The translations under genes were made by a program, and so were the position numbers. The notes beneath the pieces are model-generated. The model searched no databases. It had not been told where the DNA came from and saw only the letters and a program-made list of their open reading frames with translations. A stretch of DNA of 64,000 bases from Capsicum annuum. Lineage: Eukaryota; Streptophyta; Magnoliopsida; Solanales; Solanaceae. This document shows, piece by piece, positions 43,108 to 56,456 of the stretch. Each line of letters starts with the position of its first letter. Within the stretch, counting starts at the first letter, position 1. The DNA lies in the NCBI RefSeq assembly GCF_002878395.1, contig NC_061119.1, positions 15,863,960 to 15,927,959 of the forward strand. The letters are read 5' to 3'.

Positions 43108-45678
43108 AATATCTATGAACTTTTGCAAAGTATTTAAAAGAGTATGGGATTGTACCTCAATGAACTATGCTATAAAATCAAACTCAAAATGGTGTAGCTA
43201 AGAGACGATACTGAACTCTTAAAGATATAGTAAGAAGTATGATTAGTCATTCTTCATTACCCAAGTCACTTGAGGGAGAAGAAATAAATACTGCCGTTTA
43301 TATTCTAAATAGAGTTCCAAGCAAAGCAGTAGCTAAAACTCCATACGAGTTGTGGACTAGTATAAAGCCTAGTATTAGGCACTTGTATGTATAGGGATGT
43401 CCAGCCGAAGCAAGGCCTTACAAGCCTAATGTAAAGAAGTTGGATTCAAGAATTGGTAGTTTCTACTTTGTAGGTTACTATGAAATATCAATAGGTTTTA
43501 AGTTTTACGACTCGAATAAATTAATTTTTGAGAAAGGAAATGCTAAATTTATTGAGGATATTTATAATAGTGAGAGTAGTCAAAACTAACAAATTATGTT
43601 TGAAGAAGAATTTGATTATATTGATTCTAGTAAAAATGATCAGATTGCTTTACCAAATGTGATTCAACCTGTAAATCATGGTTATGGAGAATACACAATT
43701 ATATTACCTTACGTTCAACAACCTCAAGTTGAAGTTCCTAAAAGAAGATCTTGTAGAGAATGACGAAATGAAATTTTGGATGATTGTGTTGTTTATTTTC
43801 AAGAAGATGAATTGACATAAGATTAAAATAAGATCCTATAACCGTTAGTCAAGAAAAATCATGTCAAAATTTTGCTAAGTGGATCAAAGCAATAAAAGAT
43901 TTGTTGAAGTCTCTAAAAGACAATGAAGTTTGGAATCTTCTCGAGTTACCATAAGGAACGAAACTGATTGGTTGTAAGTGGATTATAAAAACCAACGATG
44001 ATTCAAAAGGTGACATCAAAATATATAAAGAATGCCTATATGCTAAGGGATTCACTCAAAAGGAAGATAGAGATTTTAAAAAGACGGTTTCACCAGTTTC
44101 ATCGAAATACTCCTTCAGAATAATTATGGCACTTGTAGCTCATTATGACGTAGAGCTACACCATATGGATATAAATACTGCATTTCTAAATAGAGAAATT
44201 AAAGAAACACTATACATGGTGCAACTAAAAACCTTTGAGTCTCAAGATTCAAATCACCTTGTATGTAAACTTAAGAAGTCCATATAAGATTTAAAATAAA
44301 CATTCCATCAATGGTATTAGAAGTTTGATTATATGTTGACCTCTTTTGATTTTAAGAAAAGCACCATTAATCAGTGCATATATCTCAAGTTCACTGGGAA
44401 CAAATTTGTTATCTTTGTACTATATGTAGATGGCATTCTAATGGCAAGCAATGATGTAGATTTATTACATGAAACCAAGAAATTTCTATCAAGTATTTGA
44501 AATGAATGGCCTTGGTGAGGCATCCTTTGTTATAGGTGTAGAGATACATAGGGATCGCACTAGGAACGTTCTTGGATTGTCGCATGCAAAATTATGCACC
44601 AGAAGATATACCTGTGGTAAAATGTGATAAATTTAGTTTGCGTCAATGTCAAAATTCGAACATAGAGAAGAATGAGATTGATAAAATTCCATATGCATCA
44701 GCAGTGAGAAGTCTCATGTATACTCAATTTTATACATATCCAAATATTACGTACATAGTAGGAGTATAGGAGTGATATTTTTGTAATCTGGGAATAGATC
44801 ATTTAGAAGCTGCAAAATGAGTTATGAGGTAACTTTAAAGAACTAAAGATTACATGCTCACTTGTCGGAGGTCATATCATTTAACGATAGTAGGGTATTT
44901 CGATTCAGATTTTGTGGGATGTCTGGATAGTAGGAGACCCACACAAGGTTATGTTTTCATGATGGTTGGAGGAGTTGTTTCTTGTAAAAGTATGAAATAA
45001 ACATTACTCGCTTCCTCAACAATGGAAGCCAAATTTGTGGCATGCTATGAAGCATCAAATCTGTATATATGGCTATGAAATTTAATCACTGAAATCTAAA
45101 TAGTCGGTGGCATAGAAAGACCATTGAAAATTCATTATGATAATAAGTATATTGAATTATATTCAAAGAAAAAACAAAGTTCGTCAAAATTAAAGCATAT
45201 AAACACTAAGTTTTTGATTGTGAAATAAAGAATTCAGAGTCGTCTTGTGTTTATTGAGCATATTAGTATAAACTTCATGATTGTGGATCCGCTCACAAAG
45301 GGTTTGCCACCTAAAGTGTTTCATGAGAATGTGCTCATATGGGTGTTGTCAAATTTGATGATTAGCCATATTAGTATGAGTTTGGTATTTTATTTATTCT
45401 ATTGATAGCTATTTAAGTCATAAGGTAGGACCATTTGGAATAAGCATGACTTAGATCATTTTACATGTAATTTTCATATATGATCTATGCCATAGGTATT
45501 GCTGATTTTTGTGACAATTGATGGGTTTAGTTTTGAATATATGACGAAGATTGCTTTTATCCTATATTGGCAATATCGATGAAACATATTGTTTTGAGAT
45601 ATTTAAATCAAGATAGTGCGCAGTAAAGTTTTATCTATGTATGATTATTAAGAAATATATGTGGTCCAAGTGTGAAAT
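43108..45678 (+). pseudogene. Copia X integrase end, RT and RNase H (second half)
   Basis: Integrase resumes with FAKYLKEYGIVPQ and [20 protein letters not shown] (about 43300). RT: GCKWIIKTN-like reading at 43975, FTQKEDRDFKKTVSPVSSK (44050), MDINTAFLNREIKETLYMVQ (44168), and the catalytic box LYVDGILMAS at about 44422-44451, where the second aspartate is now glycine. Later KIPYASAVRSLMYTQFYTYP (44683), RRPTQGYVFMMVGG-like RNase H, and a tail DPLTKGLPPKVFHEN (45287). Many stops. The last 300 bp is a 3' leader ending in a PPT-like CCAAGTGTGAAAT. Confidence 0.9.
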
Positions 45679-46036
45679 TGTTAGTAATTTTAAATTTTGT
45701 GGACTCACATATTTATAATACTATATGTAGATATGCTATCTATAAAGAAACTCAATTTATGATCTAACAACGTATTAAAGATTTTGGGTCTAAAAGTAAA
45801 TATGTATTAGAATGGGTTTAATTGAAATTATAGAAAACTCATGGACCTTTTCTAAAGTTTGATGAAAACTTATAGAAAAGACACGTTTCCACAAAAGACA
45901 TTTTTCCTGAAAAGGCACCTTTCCTGAATAGGGGTACCTTTTCAACTGAAAAGGCTCTTAAGAGTATTATACATAGAATTGGTCCCTGAGTCTGACATCA
46001 CATCTCTTTTTTTCTGTCCATATCCGAGAATAAACA
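45679..46036 (+). repeat. 3' LTR of copia X
   Basis: Starts TGTTAG right after the PPT-like run and ends near GAATAAACA, 358 bp. Its last ~36 bp match 6905-6939, the LTR tail preserved on the left side. The 5' LTR is otherwise lost. Confidence 0.7.
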
Positions 46037-46200
46037 ATTAAGAGTGGTATCAAGACTTAGAAGATTCAATTTCTTTTATTCACTTATTGTAATGGAACAA
46101 GGTTTAGCGTTCCTATTATTATTTTACATTTAAATTTCTGTCTAATGATTTACATGGGATCTTGTGGAGAATTATTATTTAAAATATTCCAATACTCCTT
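46037..46200 (+). repeat. X-type primer site and leader after the 3' LTR
   Basis: TGGTATCAAGAC at 46045-46056 and the following leader to about 46115 match 6947-7020. 46150-46192 matches 4581-4622. A leader downstream of a 3' LTR indicates an LTR-internal-LTR-internal recombinant, or the start of a second, deleted copy. Confidence 0.65.
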
Positions 46201-46211
46201 AACGAAGATTA

Positions 46212-46690
46212 CTACATCTCGAAGCAAAACATCTTCTTCACTATGTTTGGCGTAATTTTTTCTAGCAGATTACTACAACTGCAACTATCAGTGTTTCTTC
46301 TTCCCTTGCCTTTCACAATTACATATTCATCTTTCGTAGGGCTAAATTTTTCTGCCCTATAAAGGAGTTGAAAGTTTACACCATCTAATATCCAACTCCT
46401 ACTAGCATTCTCATCTTCCTCGCTATGTTTGGTTTTGGCTTTCTCCCCGCAGGTTACTATCACTATCAGAGTTGCTTCCCCTGCAATTCATAGTTTCAAA
46501 TTTAATTTTCCATCAGCCAAAAATGCCTACCACTTCAAATGAGATGTAAGTTTACACCTGTTGATTCTAAACTCCTGCGAATGTTGCTTCCCCTAGAATT
46601 CACAATTACGAAGTCACATTCTGTCGGCCAAATGTATCTCCCCGTAAACAAGTTGTAAACGCATGTGAACTCGGGATAGTCTCACCTATT
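46212..46690 (-). pseudogene. Possible copia zinc-knuckle/protease relic
   Basis: The 83-residue open stretch (46463-46212) contains EEDENASRSWILDGVNFQLL. SWILD followed by G and a spaced F resembles the copia protease start (WILDSGA..H). The minus strand also repeats a block: GGGGAAGCAAC occurs twice (near 46475 and 46590), each followed by an alternate form of the same sequence. This is a weak call; an unrelated gene fragment is possible. Confidence 0.3.
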
Positions 46691-47989
46691 GATATTTACC
46701 CCATAGTGTAGTCTTTGACGCCTCTTTCTCGGTGAATTTTATACAGCTGAAACTATTTTATACCCCTCGATAAACGAACCACATGTTTGTGAGAGTGCCT
46801 ATATACTCTGATGGCGGGAAGTCAGAAAAAAAATGCACAGTGGAACATAAAGACTAATAAAAACCACGAAGAATACACCTGAAGAAGATTTCAATTCTTC
46901 CACAAGAGATGCATTATGTGTTGTAAGGTAGATGTTGTTGATGCTTACAAACATTCCTGTAGATTAGAGCCTTAATGGAAGGATGGTTCTTCGTTGTTAT
47001 TATAAAGTCAGTAACCGAGGTATGCAAGGAAAAACACTCTTGTTTCTCGCTATGGCATGACCTCCTGGTTTCATATTTTCTCATCGATGAGTCCATGAGA
47101 TCCTATACTATGAAATGATATGATTTTCCATTTTATGTGCTTTATAATTATGCACAAAATCTAGCTATTGTAGATTCCTTTGTTGTTATTTTTCATCTCT
47201 CTGTAAATGGCTTATTATTCATCTTATTAAGATGCCTCGCAACATGTATTCTTGGATGGACAAGAAGGATAACGTATAACATATTCCAAAGGTTAATGTT
47301 CTGTATTGAAAAAATAATAATGTGTAGCGAGAGCTTCTTTTGATTAATATTACCCTACAAAGAATGATGAATCATATGATGTAGGTAGTACCCCTTCTTT
47401 TTTACTGATGATCCTACATTGCACAAAGGCCTTATGTGGCATACTATAGGACAATCCATGTTATGCCATGGACGAAGGCTTCATGTGGCATGTATTACTC
47501 CCAAATACTAAAAAAAGTATATTAAGCATAACAATCCAAATATGGTTAAGCATACAGATCCAAGAATGGTAATGTATGGTGATCCAAAATGACGTTTCAG
47601 TATAAAGAACTAGAAGTTGTTAAATTGTACAGTGGTCATTAAGACATTTACTAGCTTCTAGATACTTCCGCAAGGCCATGTTTCATGATTCTCTTATATG
47701 AGCGTCTTATTTATCTTATGTTATTCTACATACCTTATTATATGAGTACTATTCCATATTTATTCAAAGCAGTCTTCTTGAATTGTTCTTTCTTAGCATA
47801 ATGCATAAACATTCCCTTTAACTTGGCCTCGACTTGAACATAAGTTTCAAGAGATTTACAATTTTCCTTTCAGCTGGTCAAAAGAGAAGGGTCAGAAATT
47901 TGGGGTTGGACACGACTATTGGGACGTGGAATCATTATTTGCTGAAAAGCAGTAACCATTGGTTGATCATTGGTGTCAATTTCTACATG
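46691..47989. other. Unassigned sequence between copia X and chromovirus E
   Basis: No domain or clear terminal structure on either strand. Short ORFs (46914-47096 minus, 47137-47343 plus, 47834-48034 plus) lack motifs. An imperfect direct repeat (AAGGCCTTATGTGGCAT and AAGGCTTCATGTGGCAT) lies at about 47425-47490. This is the only kilobase-scale stretch I cannot assign to an element. Confidence 0.6.
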
Positions 47990-48207
47990 TGTCACGACCC
48001 GAACCGAGGCCCAGGTCGCAACGAGCATCTCTAACCGTGAAGGCCCGAGCGCCTTTTTCTATTTGAAAATCATGCACACCATTCATATAATATAAGTAAA
48101 TACAGAAAAATAAACAGGTGGAATCATGGTCATTTTCTGAGTTCAGCAGAACCATATGGAATTTAATTCATGAACATTCGAAAGCCACATGAAAACTAGT
48201 CTGCAAA

Positions 48208-50458
48208 TTTTCACGACCCAAATCGAGGCCCTGGCCGCGACAAGCATCTCGAACCGTGAAGGCCCGAGCGCCCTTCTCCATCTTCCAATCATACACACAT
48301 TCATATAATAAGAAGGACATATGCAGAATATAAAACAATACGAAATCATGGTTAACTTTTATTTCAAATTACTCAATACTAAAATGAGTTCATAAAGATC
48401 AAAAACATCAAACTCTAGTCTATAAAATCTCTACTAACTGAAAATAACCTTTGTCTGAAGACTGGGACAAACCGTCAGTCGGATCATGAATCAAAATAAA
48501 ATAACAATGAATTATACATTAGGCCTTCCAGAGTAAGGGAGGATCACCAACTGCACACTTCAGACAACCCAATCTACAGCTTAGCGGGACCCCAAGATTG
48601 TTTCTCAGATCCTTAAATATAGGGGGTCAATACAAATGTACTGGTACATAGAGCAATACAAAATAAAAATACTGATACATAAAGTAAGAGAGCATTTAAT
48701 GAAAAAAATACATCATCATAAACCATTTGAAAATCCATGGGCATAGTAAATAGGCGTTTAAAAAAAATAATTTTGTAAATCAACTCAACATCTTTGTCTT
48801 AGTTTTGAGCTAGGTGGTACACCCTAGAAGTCTGATATTTCACGGGCTATATGAAATCTGCCATTGACTCTGCGGGTAAGCCCCCAATCCAAGTTTGCCG
48901 CAAGAGTTGGAGTTTATAAGTTTGATACGCCTCAGGGCACTAGGCCAGCGTATAATCTCTCTTAGAGACAAAATAACCCGTATCGGCAAAACATGGTTTT
49001 GGGCAATGAGTTATTTGAACTCGTGCCTTCTTCGGGTAACCACTTAACATCTCATAAGCCCATTTTAAACCTTTTCTGAACATGCATATTTAAGAACTCA
49101 AATTCTTAAAATATGAATGAAATCTGACTTCTATTCTGTTCTGAGTCTATTATGGCATTAATTGTCTTGATATCATCATACCAAGACTTGCAAGTCGTAT
49201 CTTCTAAGACATTAAATATCATGTACAATTCTTTCATTCAAAATAATATTCAGACCACCAAAACATTCAACAGTATAAGAGAATTCATATTTCAACACAT
49301 GTAAAATCATGCAAAGACTCTCTCTTTTCAACATTTCACCAAACATGTTGTGGTCAAGTATTCTGTAACAAACCATGCAATATCTTTTAATAATAATTTT
49401 CACTTATATTAGCAAGAATCACCCTCTCTTCAGTTCATATCCAAAACAAGGCTTAGAAATAGTAAAGACATTTGAAAAAATCAAAGTTAAGGGGGAAGGC
49501 CTCAAGACCAAAACTTTGTTATCAAGAAAGATTTACAATGATTAATTGTAGTTGAAATTTCAATACCCTTTTGTAAATTCATGATTTCTCAATATGTAAA
49601 TGTTATTGAAATAATTACATCATACCCATGTAGTTTAGAAAAAACCCACGTGCCTTAGATTACAAGGTTTAAATAGTAGAACTTGAATCTTGATTTGTTC
49701 CTTGAAAATCTTGGACTTAAGGATTGATTTTCTTGATATTGTGTTCTTGGAGGAAACCCTAGTTTGATCTTACTTTTGAGAGTGGATAGGATTTGAGATG
49801 TTTAAAACTAATAGAAAAATGGATAAAATGCTTAGGATACGATTCATATTCGTGGGGTAGGTTTTAGGGTGAGGAAAAAACCAAAATATCCCGAAGAAAA
49901 TTAAAAAAATCGTAGAGCTTCATCAGTTGACGACCAAGGTTGATGGGTCATCACTCAGGTTAAAGGCCATCACCTAGGTCATCACTTTTGTGATGGATTT
50001 TACCACTTTCTGCCCTAGGCTGACGACTAGGGCTGATGGGCCGTCGCCTAGTTGATAGGTCTCAGCCTCGTCGTCACATTTTGGCAAACAGACACTTTGA
50101 AGTAAAATGATCATAAATTTCTACTCCAATATCGGATTAAGACGAAACAAGCGGCTTTGGAAAGAAGACTCAAAGACCTTTCATTTGATATATAGTAGTT
50201 CCTGTAACTTATTATATATAATAAGTTATAATTGATTGAATTTGGCCTAAGTTTAGACATTCACTAAAACTTAAGCGATAGTAAAGTTTTCAACTCGTCT
50301 TTGAGCTAGGGGGTTTTTGTGACCTAGATTCACATTCAAAGGTATTCACACAATGTAGTATTTATCACCACACATTTCATAACAAATATTCATTAGGTTC
50401 GGGTCTAAACTCACAGAAAATATGGTTCAAACTTTAGCCAAATGTGCAGGGTGATACA
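48208..50458 (-). repeat. 3' LTR of GypD
   Basis: 2,251 bp; plus-strand start TTCACGACCCAAATCG and end CAGGGTGATACA. The start has decayed from the family form TGTCACGACC. The ORF at 48143-48349 crosses the LTR edge and is fortuitous. Confidence 0.88.
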
Positions 50459-53400
50459 TTATCTCCCCTTTTGGATCATTCATCCTTGAATGATGGGTAG
50501 GGACTTGTTGAAGCTCCAAAAATATGGAATAAAGGAAGTAACCTTACTCTAAGATTTTTCTCCAAATGAAATAAACAAAGACCTCAAGAAAAGCATTCAT
50601 GACATCACCAAGTGAATCGTGTAATCACAAAACGTGAGAAGATATGAACTAACATAGGGATAACCTTGTACGTAAATTCTAGAGATCATGATCATCACAA
50701 CATATGGTATAAGTTTATTTGGTGATCATAGGCATGATTTCCGTCGGTACAAATCATGAAATAAGATTTTGTGGAAGATAGGGATAGAAGCATTCTCCAC
50801 CGTACAATTTAAAATGAATGAATCTCACTTAGAGACACTACTCGACTATGCCCCAAATAATAAATAAACAACATACTTAATAATTTACACTTATAATTCT
50901 CCCATCTAACATCTAAACACAAGAGTTTGAGTCCTACTACATAGTGCATTTTTGTTGAAGCCTAACTCGGAGGAAAGAGATGCTAGCTTTATCTACGGGA
51001 CCTTGTAATCTACACCCCATTAAGAAAATCACTTCATTTTATCACTACTGTCAAACACACCCGAGTTTTAAAACAAAGAGTACTAACCACATAGCATATT
51101 GGTTTGCATTTTCATCAATCACAATATTCAAGCCTACCATTTCTACACCCACTTCATGGATCTCCCCACTAAGATCAAACAATTCAATCATTCTTACTAA
51201 GGTTTTTGCCTCATAACTCCTTCTTAACTACCTCACGTAATGAAAGTTTATCTCCTTCTTCCCCCTTTTCCCATATCCATAGCTCAAGAAATCACATAAA
51301 AAATTTTACCTTTAAGAATATCTACTTCCCTACCTAACACATCACCATGCTTCCACAACAACCATCATACTAACATACGGAGGTTCATTGAGGGACCCAA
51401 GCATAAACATCATGAATGGAAGTAACACTTATCAAGATACGATAAAATAGACACAAAGTGCTTTATATATCAACTGTTTGGATCATAAGTAAAGAGTCAT
51501 TCGGCACGAAACATCACAACATGGTTTCCTTAGGATAGACCAAAATAAGAAACATGGATGCACATATCATGAGATATATGGCATAACGCCAAAATTTATG
51601 CAGTTAACAACTAAGAAAAGGATTTCCGCTTGACGCGATTGATCCTTATTTAAAGAACTAAAATTTTCCATAAGTTATTGTAAACTTTATCACTTTGGCT
51701 AATTCCCGCATAAAATGATTCCGCAACATATAGAAACATATTTTCTTAGGACCAAACATGATGCGAGACATAGATTTGGACCATGAGCAACATAACATAT
51801 GGCTTGGATACGCGGAATATTGGATCACTGAGGGGAATTATTGCTTCTTGTTTGGAGGTTGGAACATGACAGGAGTTACATAGAGAGTTCAAACTTTAGT
51901 CATAGGGAAGACATGCATACATAATACATCTATTCAAATTGAAGTAGGAGGAGCTTACTTGAATAGAAATTGATTTTTCATGATTCTTACCTGAAACTTC
52001 ACACCACAAGAAAATTCGGGAACTGCTACAATCTATCATCTCCACCTTAGATTAATGTCACACTCCTAAACTTGAAGTCATAACCTTACATCAAAATCTA
52101 TAGTCATAACTCTCAACACAAAAAAGACATCACCGTATACTTAAACTCTAAAATCTCCCCAATGAACTATACTCTGAATGCCTTGCTTTTCTAAAAAATG
52201 CTACTCTAAACTTTCCCTAACCTCTATAGTCATCACTCTATAACTTCCTCTCTTATGAGCGTACACATCCACACTCCTTGCCACAAAGGGATATTAATAT
52301 ACACATGAACACAAACTCCCCTCAATAAATATATAAAGATACTAAATTCTTTCTAGAACCTCTCCCTTCTAGGGAGACTAAATCTTAATTTCCTCCAGCC
52401 CCTAAGGTCATTAACATATGACCACCATCATCATAGGGATATACACTTATGCTTCTAAACACTTAACACTCCATCTTCAATTCTTTAGAAAGCTAGCCTT
52501 ACACCTCGAATCACACAACTTACAACTTGACAAAATTTGTACAACTATACAAAAGGCACATATTGCCTACCTATATTTTCTTAATCCCACTATAACGCAC
52601 ACCATACAGCAACTCCTTTGTCTTCCCCAAATGTCTCTATACTACAAATTTTAAGAACACAGACTAGGTACACCAAACTCATACACATAAAAATTTATCT
52701 AACAACCTGCTACCTGGGGTTCAAATTATTTCTTTATACTCACGTTCTTATCCACTTAATGATACAACCACAATTCATCATTTTAAGACTAGTCCTCATG
52801 TATACATATACCTCGCGATTACCACATAAAATTTTCATAAATTATCAACCTAGTCTATTTCACATATCATACCAAGACTGTTAATTAATTCCAACAAAAC
52901 ATGCATTATTAATCTTAAGCTACTACTATAACCACCACACTTCACATCTAACGTTTAATCCTATAGTCTAACGTCAATCATGTACCACCAATAAAGTATG
53001 CCACATACTATACTAATCCATAAAATTAGGGAACCATCCCAACTAAGGAATTTAACCTAACTATTGCCTACAAGTTCATCCTCTTCACAACATTACTACC
53101 ACACCTTAGAATCTACCACACATCTTCTCACATGCAGTACTAGCTTACAGCTACCAAAGAAAAGACAATCAAGGGGGGCAAAGTCACATAATAGGGACAA
53201 TCGGTCTTAATCTTATAACATACCCATTACCATATTATCTACTTATTCCACTTCCTCACATCATCTTACTTACCCATGTATGCATTCTCACTATCACCAA
53301 ATCCCATAAGCACCAACGAGTCTCTACCCATAACTTATTGACTAGTCTCTTTCTTTCAATTCACAACCTATAACTGATATCTATAACCACCATAATTATA

Positions 53401-54085
53401 CACTCTAGGCTCCTTCCCTAATTTAAATAAATAAAGATCATATCCAGTCACTTCCTTCACAGACTACAATACAATCTACAAATATTTCTACCCTCACTCG
53501 GACTTCTATCTTTGTGACTTCATGTCACCAATTTCTGGACCATCTCACTACCAATGGGTCATGATACTTTAACAAATACTACTATTCGGGTGGAAATACA
53601 ATTCCAAAATTCTACTAGACATCATTACCCTTATGCGTTACATCTGCAATAAGAATTTTGAAAGAGGACTAAATACACTTCGTACCTCAGGCTAAAAAGC
53701 ACAATTTTATTAGGATGAAGGTATACTCTTGAATCAATACACCTTGAAACACTAATAGAATCCTCTCAAGTCCTTGCTATCTCATGACTTTTATGGATAA
53801 CTCAATAAGAGAGAACTACATCACTCGGAAGATAGACTCCTAGATTTGTATTGCCTTAACAATGAGGCGTGGCCCATGAAATTAGAAAAAGAAAGTGATT
53901 TGGATAACTTTCTTATGGACGACGCTATAGCACGAACTAGATTCTGAAAGAATAAGAAATAACTCCTAAATACCCGGTAGCCTCCTAATTATAAGTATGG
54001 TGCATAACACACCCATAAGCAAGACTCTACTAGAAAAAATTTTGCAGACACCCTGGGATAAAGAACCGTGCTCTAATACAAAGTT
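50459..54085 (-). other. GypD internal region, non-coding
   Basis: 3.6 kb with strong strand asymmetry: 51000-53600 of the plus strand is rich in C and A and poor in G. Only short ORFs without motifs (50980-51216, 52418-52884). Minus-strand reading of the part next to the primer site gives stops in all frames. The primer site lies at 54071-54083 and the PPT at the other end. Confidence 0.75.
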
Positions 54086-56451
54086 TGTAATGACCAAAAC
54101 TGAGATCCTGGCCGCGACGAGTATCACAAACCATGAAGGCCCAAGCGCCCTTCTCTATCTAGTAATCATACATAGATTCATATAATATGAAGGAAAAATG
54201 TGGAACATAAGATAATACAGAATCATGGTCAACTTTAATTTCAAACTACTTAATACTGAAATGAGTTCATAAAGATAAAAAAACATCTTAGTCTGTAAAA
54301 TCTCTACTAACTGAAAATAACCTCTGTCTGAAGACTGGGACAAGGCCCCAGTCAGACCATGAATAAAAATAAAATAAAAATGACATACATTAGGCGTTTC
54401 AAAATAAGAGAAGCTCACTAATTACAAACTTCAGACAACTCAATCTACTACTTAAAGAAACCCTGGGATTGTTTCTCAGATCCTTAAATATTGGGGGTCA
54501 ATACAAATATATTGGTATGCAAAGAAATCCAAAAAAAAAAATACTGATACATAAAGTAAGTGAGAGCATTTCATGAAAAAAAAATACATCATCATAAACC
54601 ATTTGAAAATCCATAGGCATAGTAAATAGGCCTTTAAAAAATCAGTTCTGTAAATAAACTCAACATCTTTGTCTTAGTTCTGAGCTAGGTGGTACACCCT
54701 ACAAGTCCATCACGGGCTATATGAAATTCGTCATTGACTCGGCGGGTAAGCCTCCAACCAAAGTTTTCTGCAAGAGTTGGAGTTTTGTCACGGGGCACAA
54801 GGCCAGTATATAATCCCTCTTGGGAACAAAAAAACCTGTATTGGTAAGACACAATTTTGGACAATGAGTTACCTGAACTTGTGCATACTTTGGGTAACCA
54901 CCTAACATTTATTAAGCCCATTTTTAGCCTTTTCTGAACATACATATTTAAGAACTCAAATTCTGTAAATCTGAATGAAATCTGACTTATATTCTGTTCT
55001 GAGTCTGTTCTGACATTAACTATTTTGATATCGTCATACCAAGACTTGCAAGTCGTATTTTCTAAGCCATAAAATATCATGTACAATTCTTTCATTCAAA
55101 AAAATGTTCAGACCACCAAAACATTATATAGTATAAGAGAATTCATATTTCAAGACATATGTAAAATCATGCAAAGACACTCTTTTCAACATTTCAACAA
55201 ACATGTGGTGGTCAAGTATTTTGTAACAAATCATGCAGTCTATTTCAATCACCCTTTTCATTTATATTAGATAGAATCACCCTCTCTTCAATTCATATCC
55301 AAAATCAAGCCTTAAAAATAGTAAAGGCATATGAATCATGCTTCTCAATATGCAATTGAATAATGCACAACATATGAAAACAAGGGGTTTTATAACAAGA
55401 GGGGGATTATAATTTTTCAAAGTTTCAAAAATCAAACCTTATGCATACATATATATACATGTGAACAATAATAAAATTTTAGGGGGAAGGCCTCAAGACC
55501 AAAACTTTTTTATCAAGAAAGGTTCACAATGCATAATTGTAGTTGAAATTTCCATACGCTTTTGTAAATTCAAGATTTCTTAATATGTGAATGTTATAGA
55601 AACAATTTAATCATGCCCATGTAGTTTAGGAAAATCCCACGTATCTTAGATTACAAGGTTTAAAGAGTAGAACTTGAATCTTGATTTGTTCCTTGGAAAT
55701 CATGGACTTAAGGATTGATTTCCTTGATTTCTTATTCTTGGAGGAAACCCTAGTTTGATCTTATTTTTGAGAGTGGAGAGGATTTGAGATGCTAAAAAAC
55801 TGATAGATAAATGGATATAATGCTTAGGATATGATTTATATTCATGGGGTAGGTTTTAGGGTGATGAAAAGACAACAATACATTTATGGAAACCAAAAGA
55901 AATATAGAACTTCATCAGTTGTCGACCAAGGTTGATGGGTCATCACTCAGGTGATAGGCCATCACCTAGGTCATTACTTTTGGGATAGATTTTACTACTT
56001 TATACCCTAGGCCGATGACTAGAACTGATGGGACGTCACCTAGTTGATTGGTTGTAAGCCTTATCGTCACATTTTGGCAGACAGACACTTCAAAGTAAAA
56101 TGAGCATAACTTTTTACTCCAATGTTGGATTAAGGCAAAACTGGTGGCATTGGAAAGAAAACTCAAAGACCTTTCATTCAATATATAGTAGTCCCTATAA
56201 ATAATTATATAAAAGAATTTATGGTCGATGAAAGTTGATCCAAGTATAGGCGCTCACTAAAACTCAATCAATAGGAAAGCTTTTAAGTCGTCTTTGAGTT
56301 AGGGAATTTTTGTGACCTCAATTCCTATTTAAAGGTATTCACACACTATATTAATGACCATAACATATATATTATCAAAGAATCATTGGGTTTGGGTGTA
56401 TACGTGTACAAAAGATGGTTCAAACTTTAGCCCATAAGTGTGGAGTATTAC
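54086..56451 (-). repeat. 5' LTR of GypD
   Basis: 2,366 bp; plus-strand start TGTAATGACCAAAACTGAG and end GGAGTATTAC. It aligns along its length with 48208-50458, including GGTGGTACACCCTA and TAGGGGGTCAATACAAAT-type blocks. A 136-codon minus ORF (54685-55095) is absent from the partner LTR and is not a gene. Confidence 0.88.
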
Positions 56452-56456
56452 GTAAA

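Larger units (their letters stand above)
48208..56451 (-). mobile_element. GypD: non-autonomous LTR element (LARD-like) in the LTR of E
   Basis: Minus strand: 5' LTR 54086-56451, primer site TTTGTATTAGAG next to it, 3.6 kb internal region, PPT AAAAGGGGAGATAA at about 50459-50472, 3' LTR 48208-50458. TSD GCAAA (48203-48207) and GTAAA (56452-56456) with one transition. The internal region shows no gag or pol motif on either strand, yet its first ~60 bp after the primer site still resemble the GypA leader. This suits a large retrotransposon derivative mobilised by Tekay/Del proteins. Confidence 0.85.

Noticed and set aside
54685..55095. 136-residue minus ORF
   Set aside because: It lies within the GypD 5' LTR, the partner LTR lacks it, and it has no known motif.
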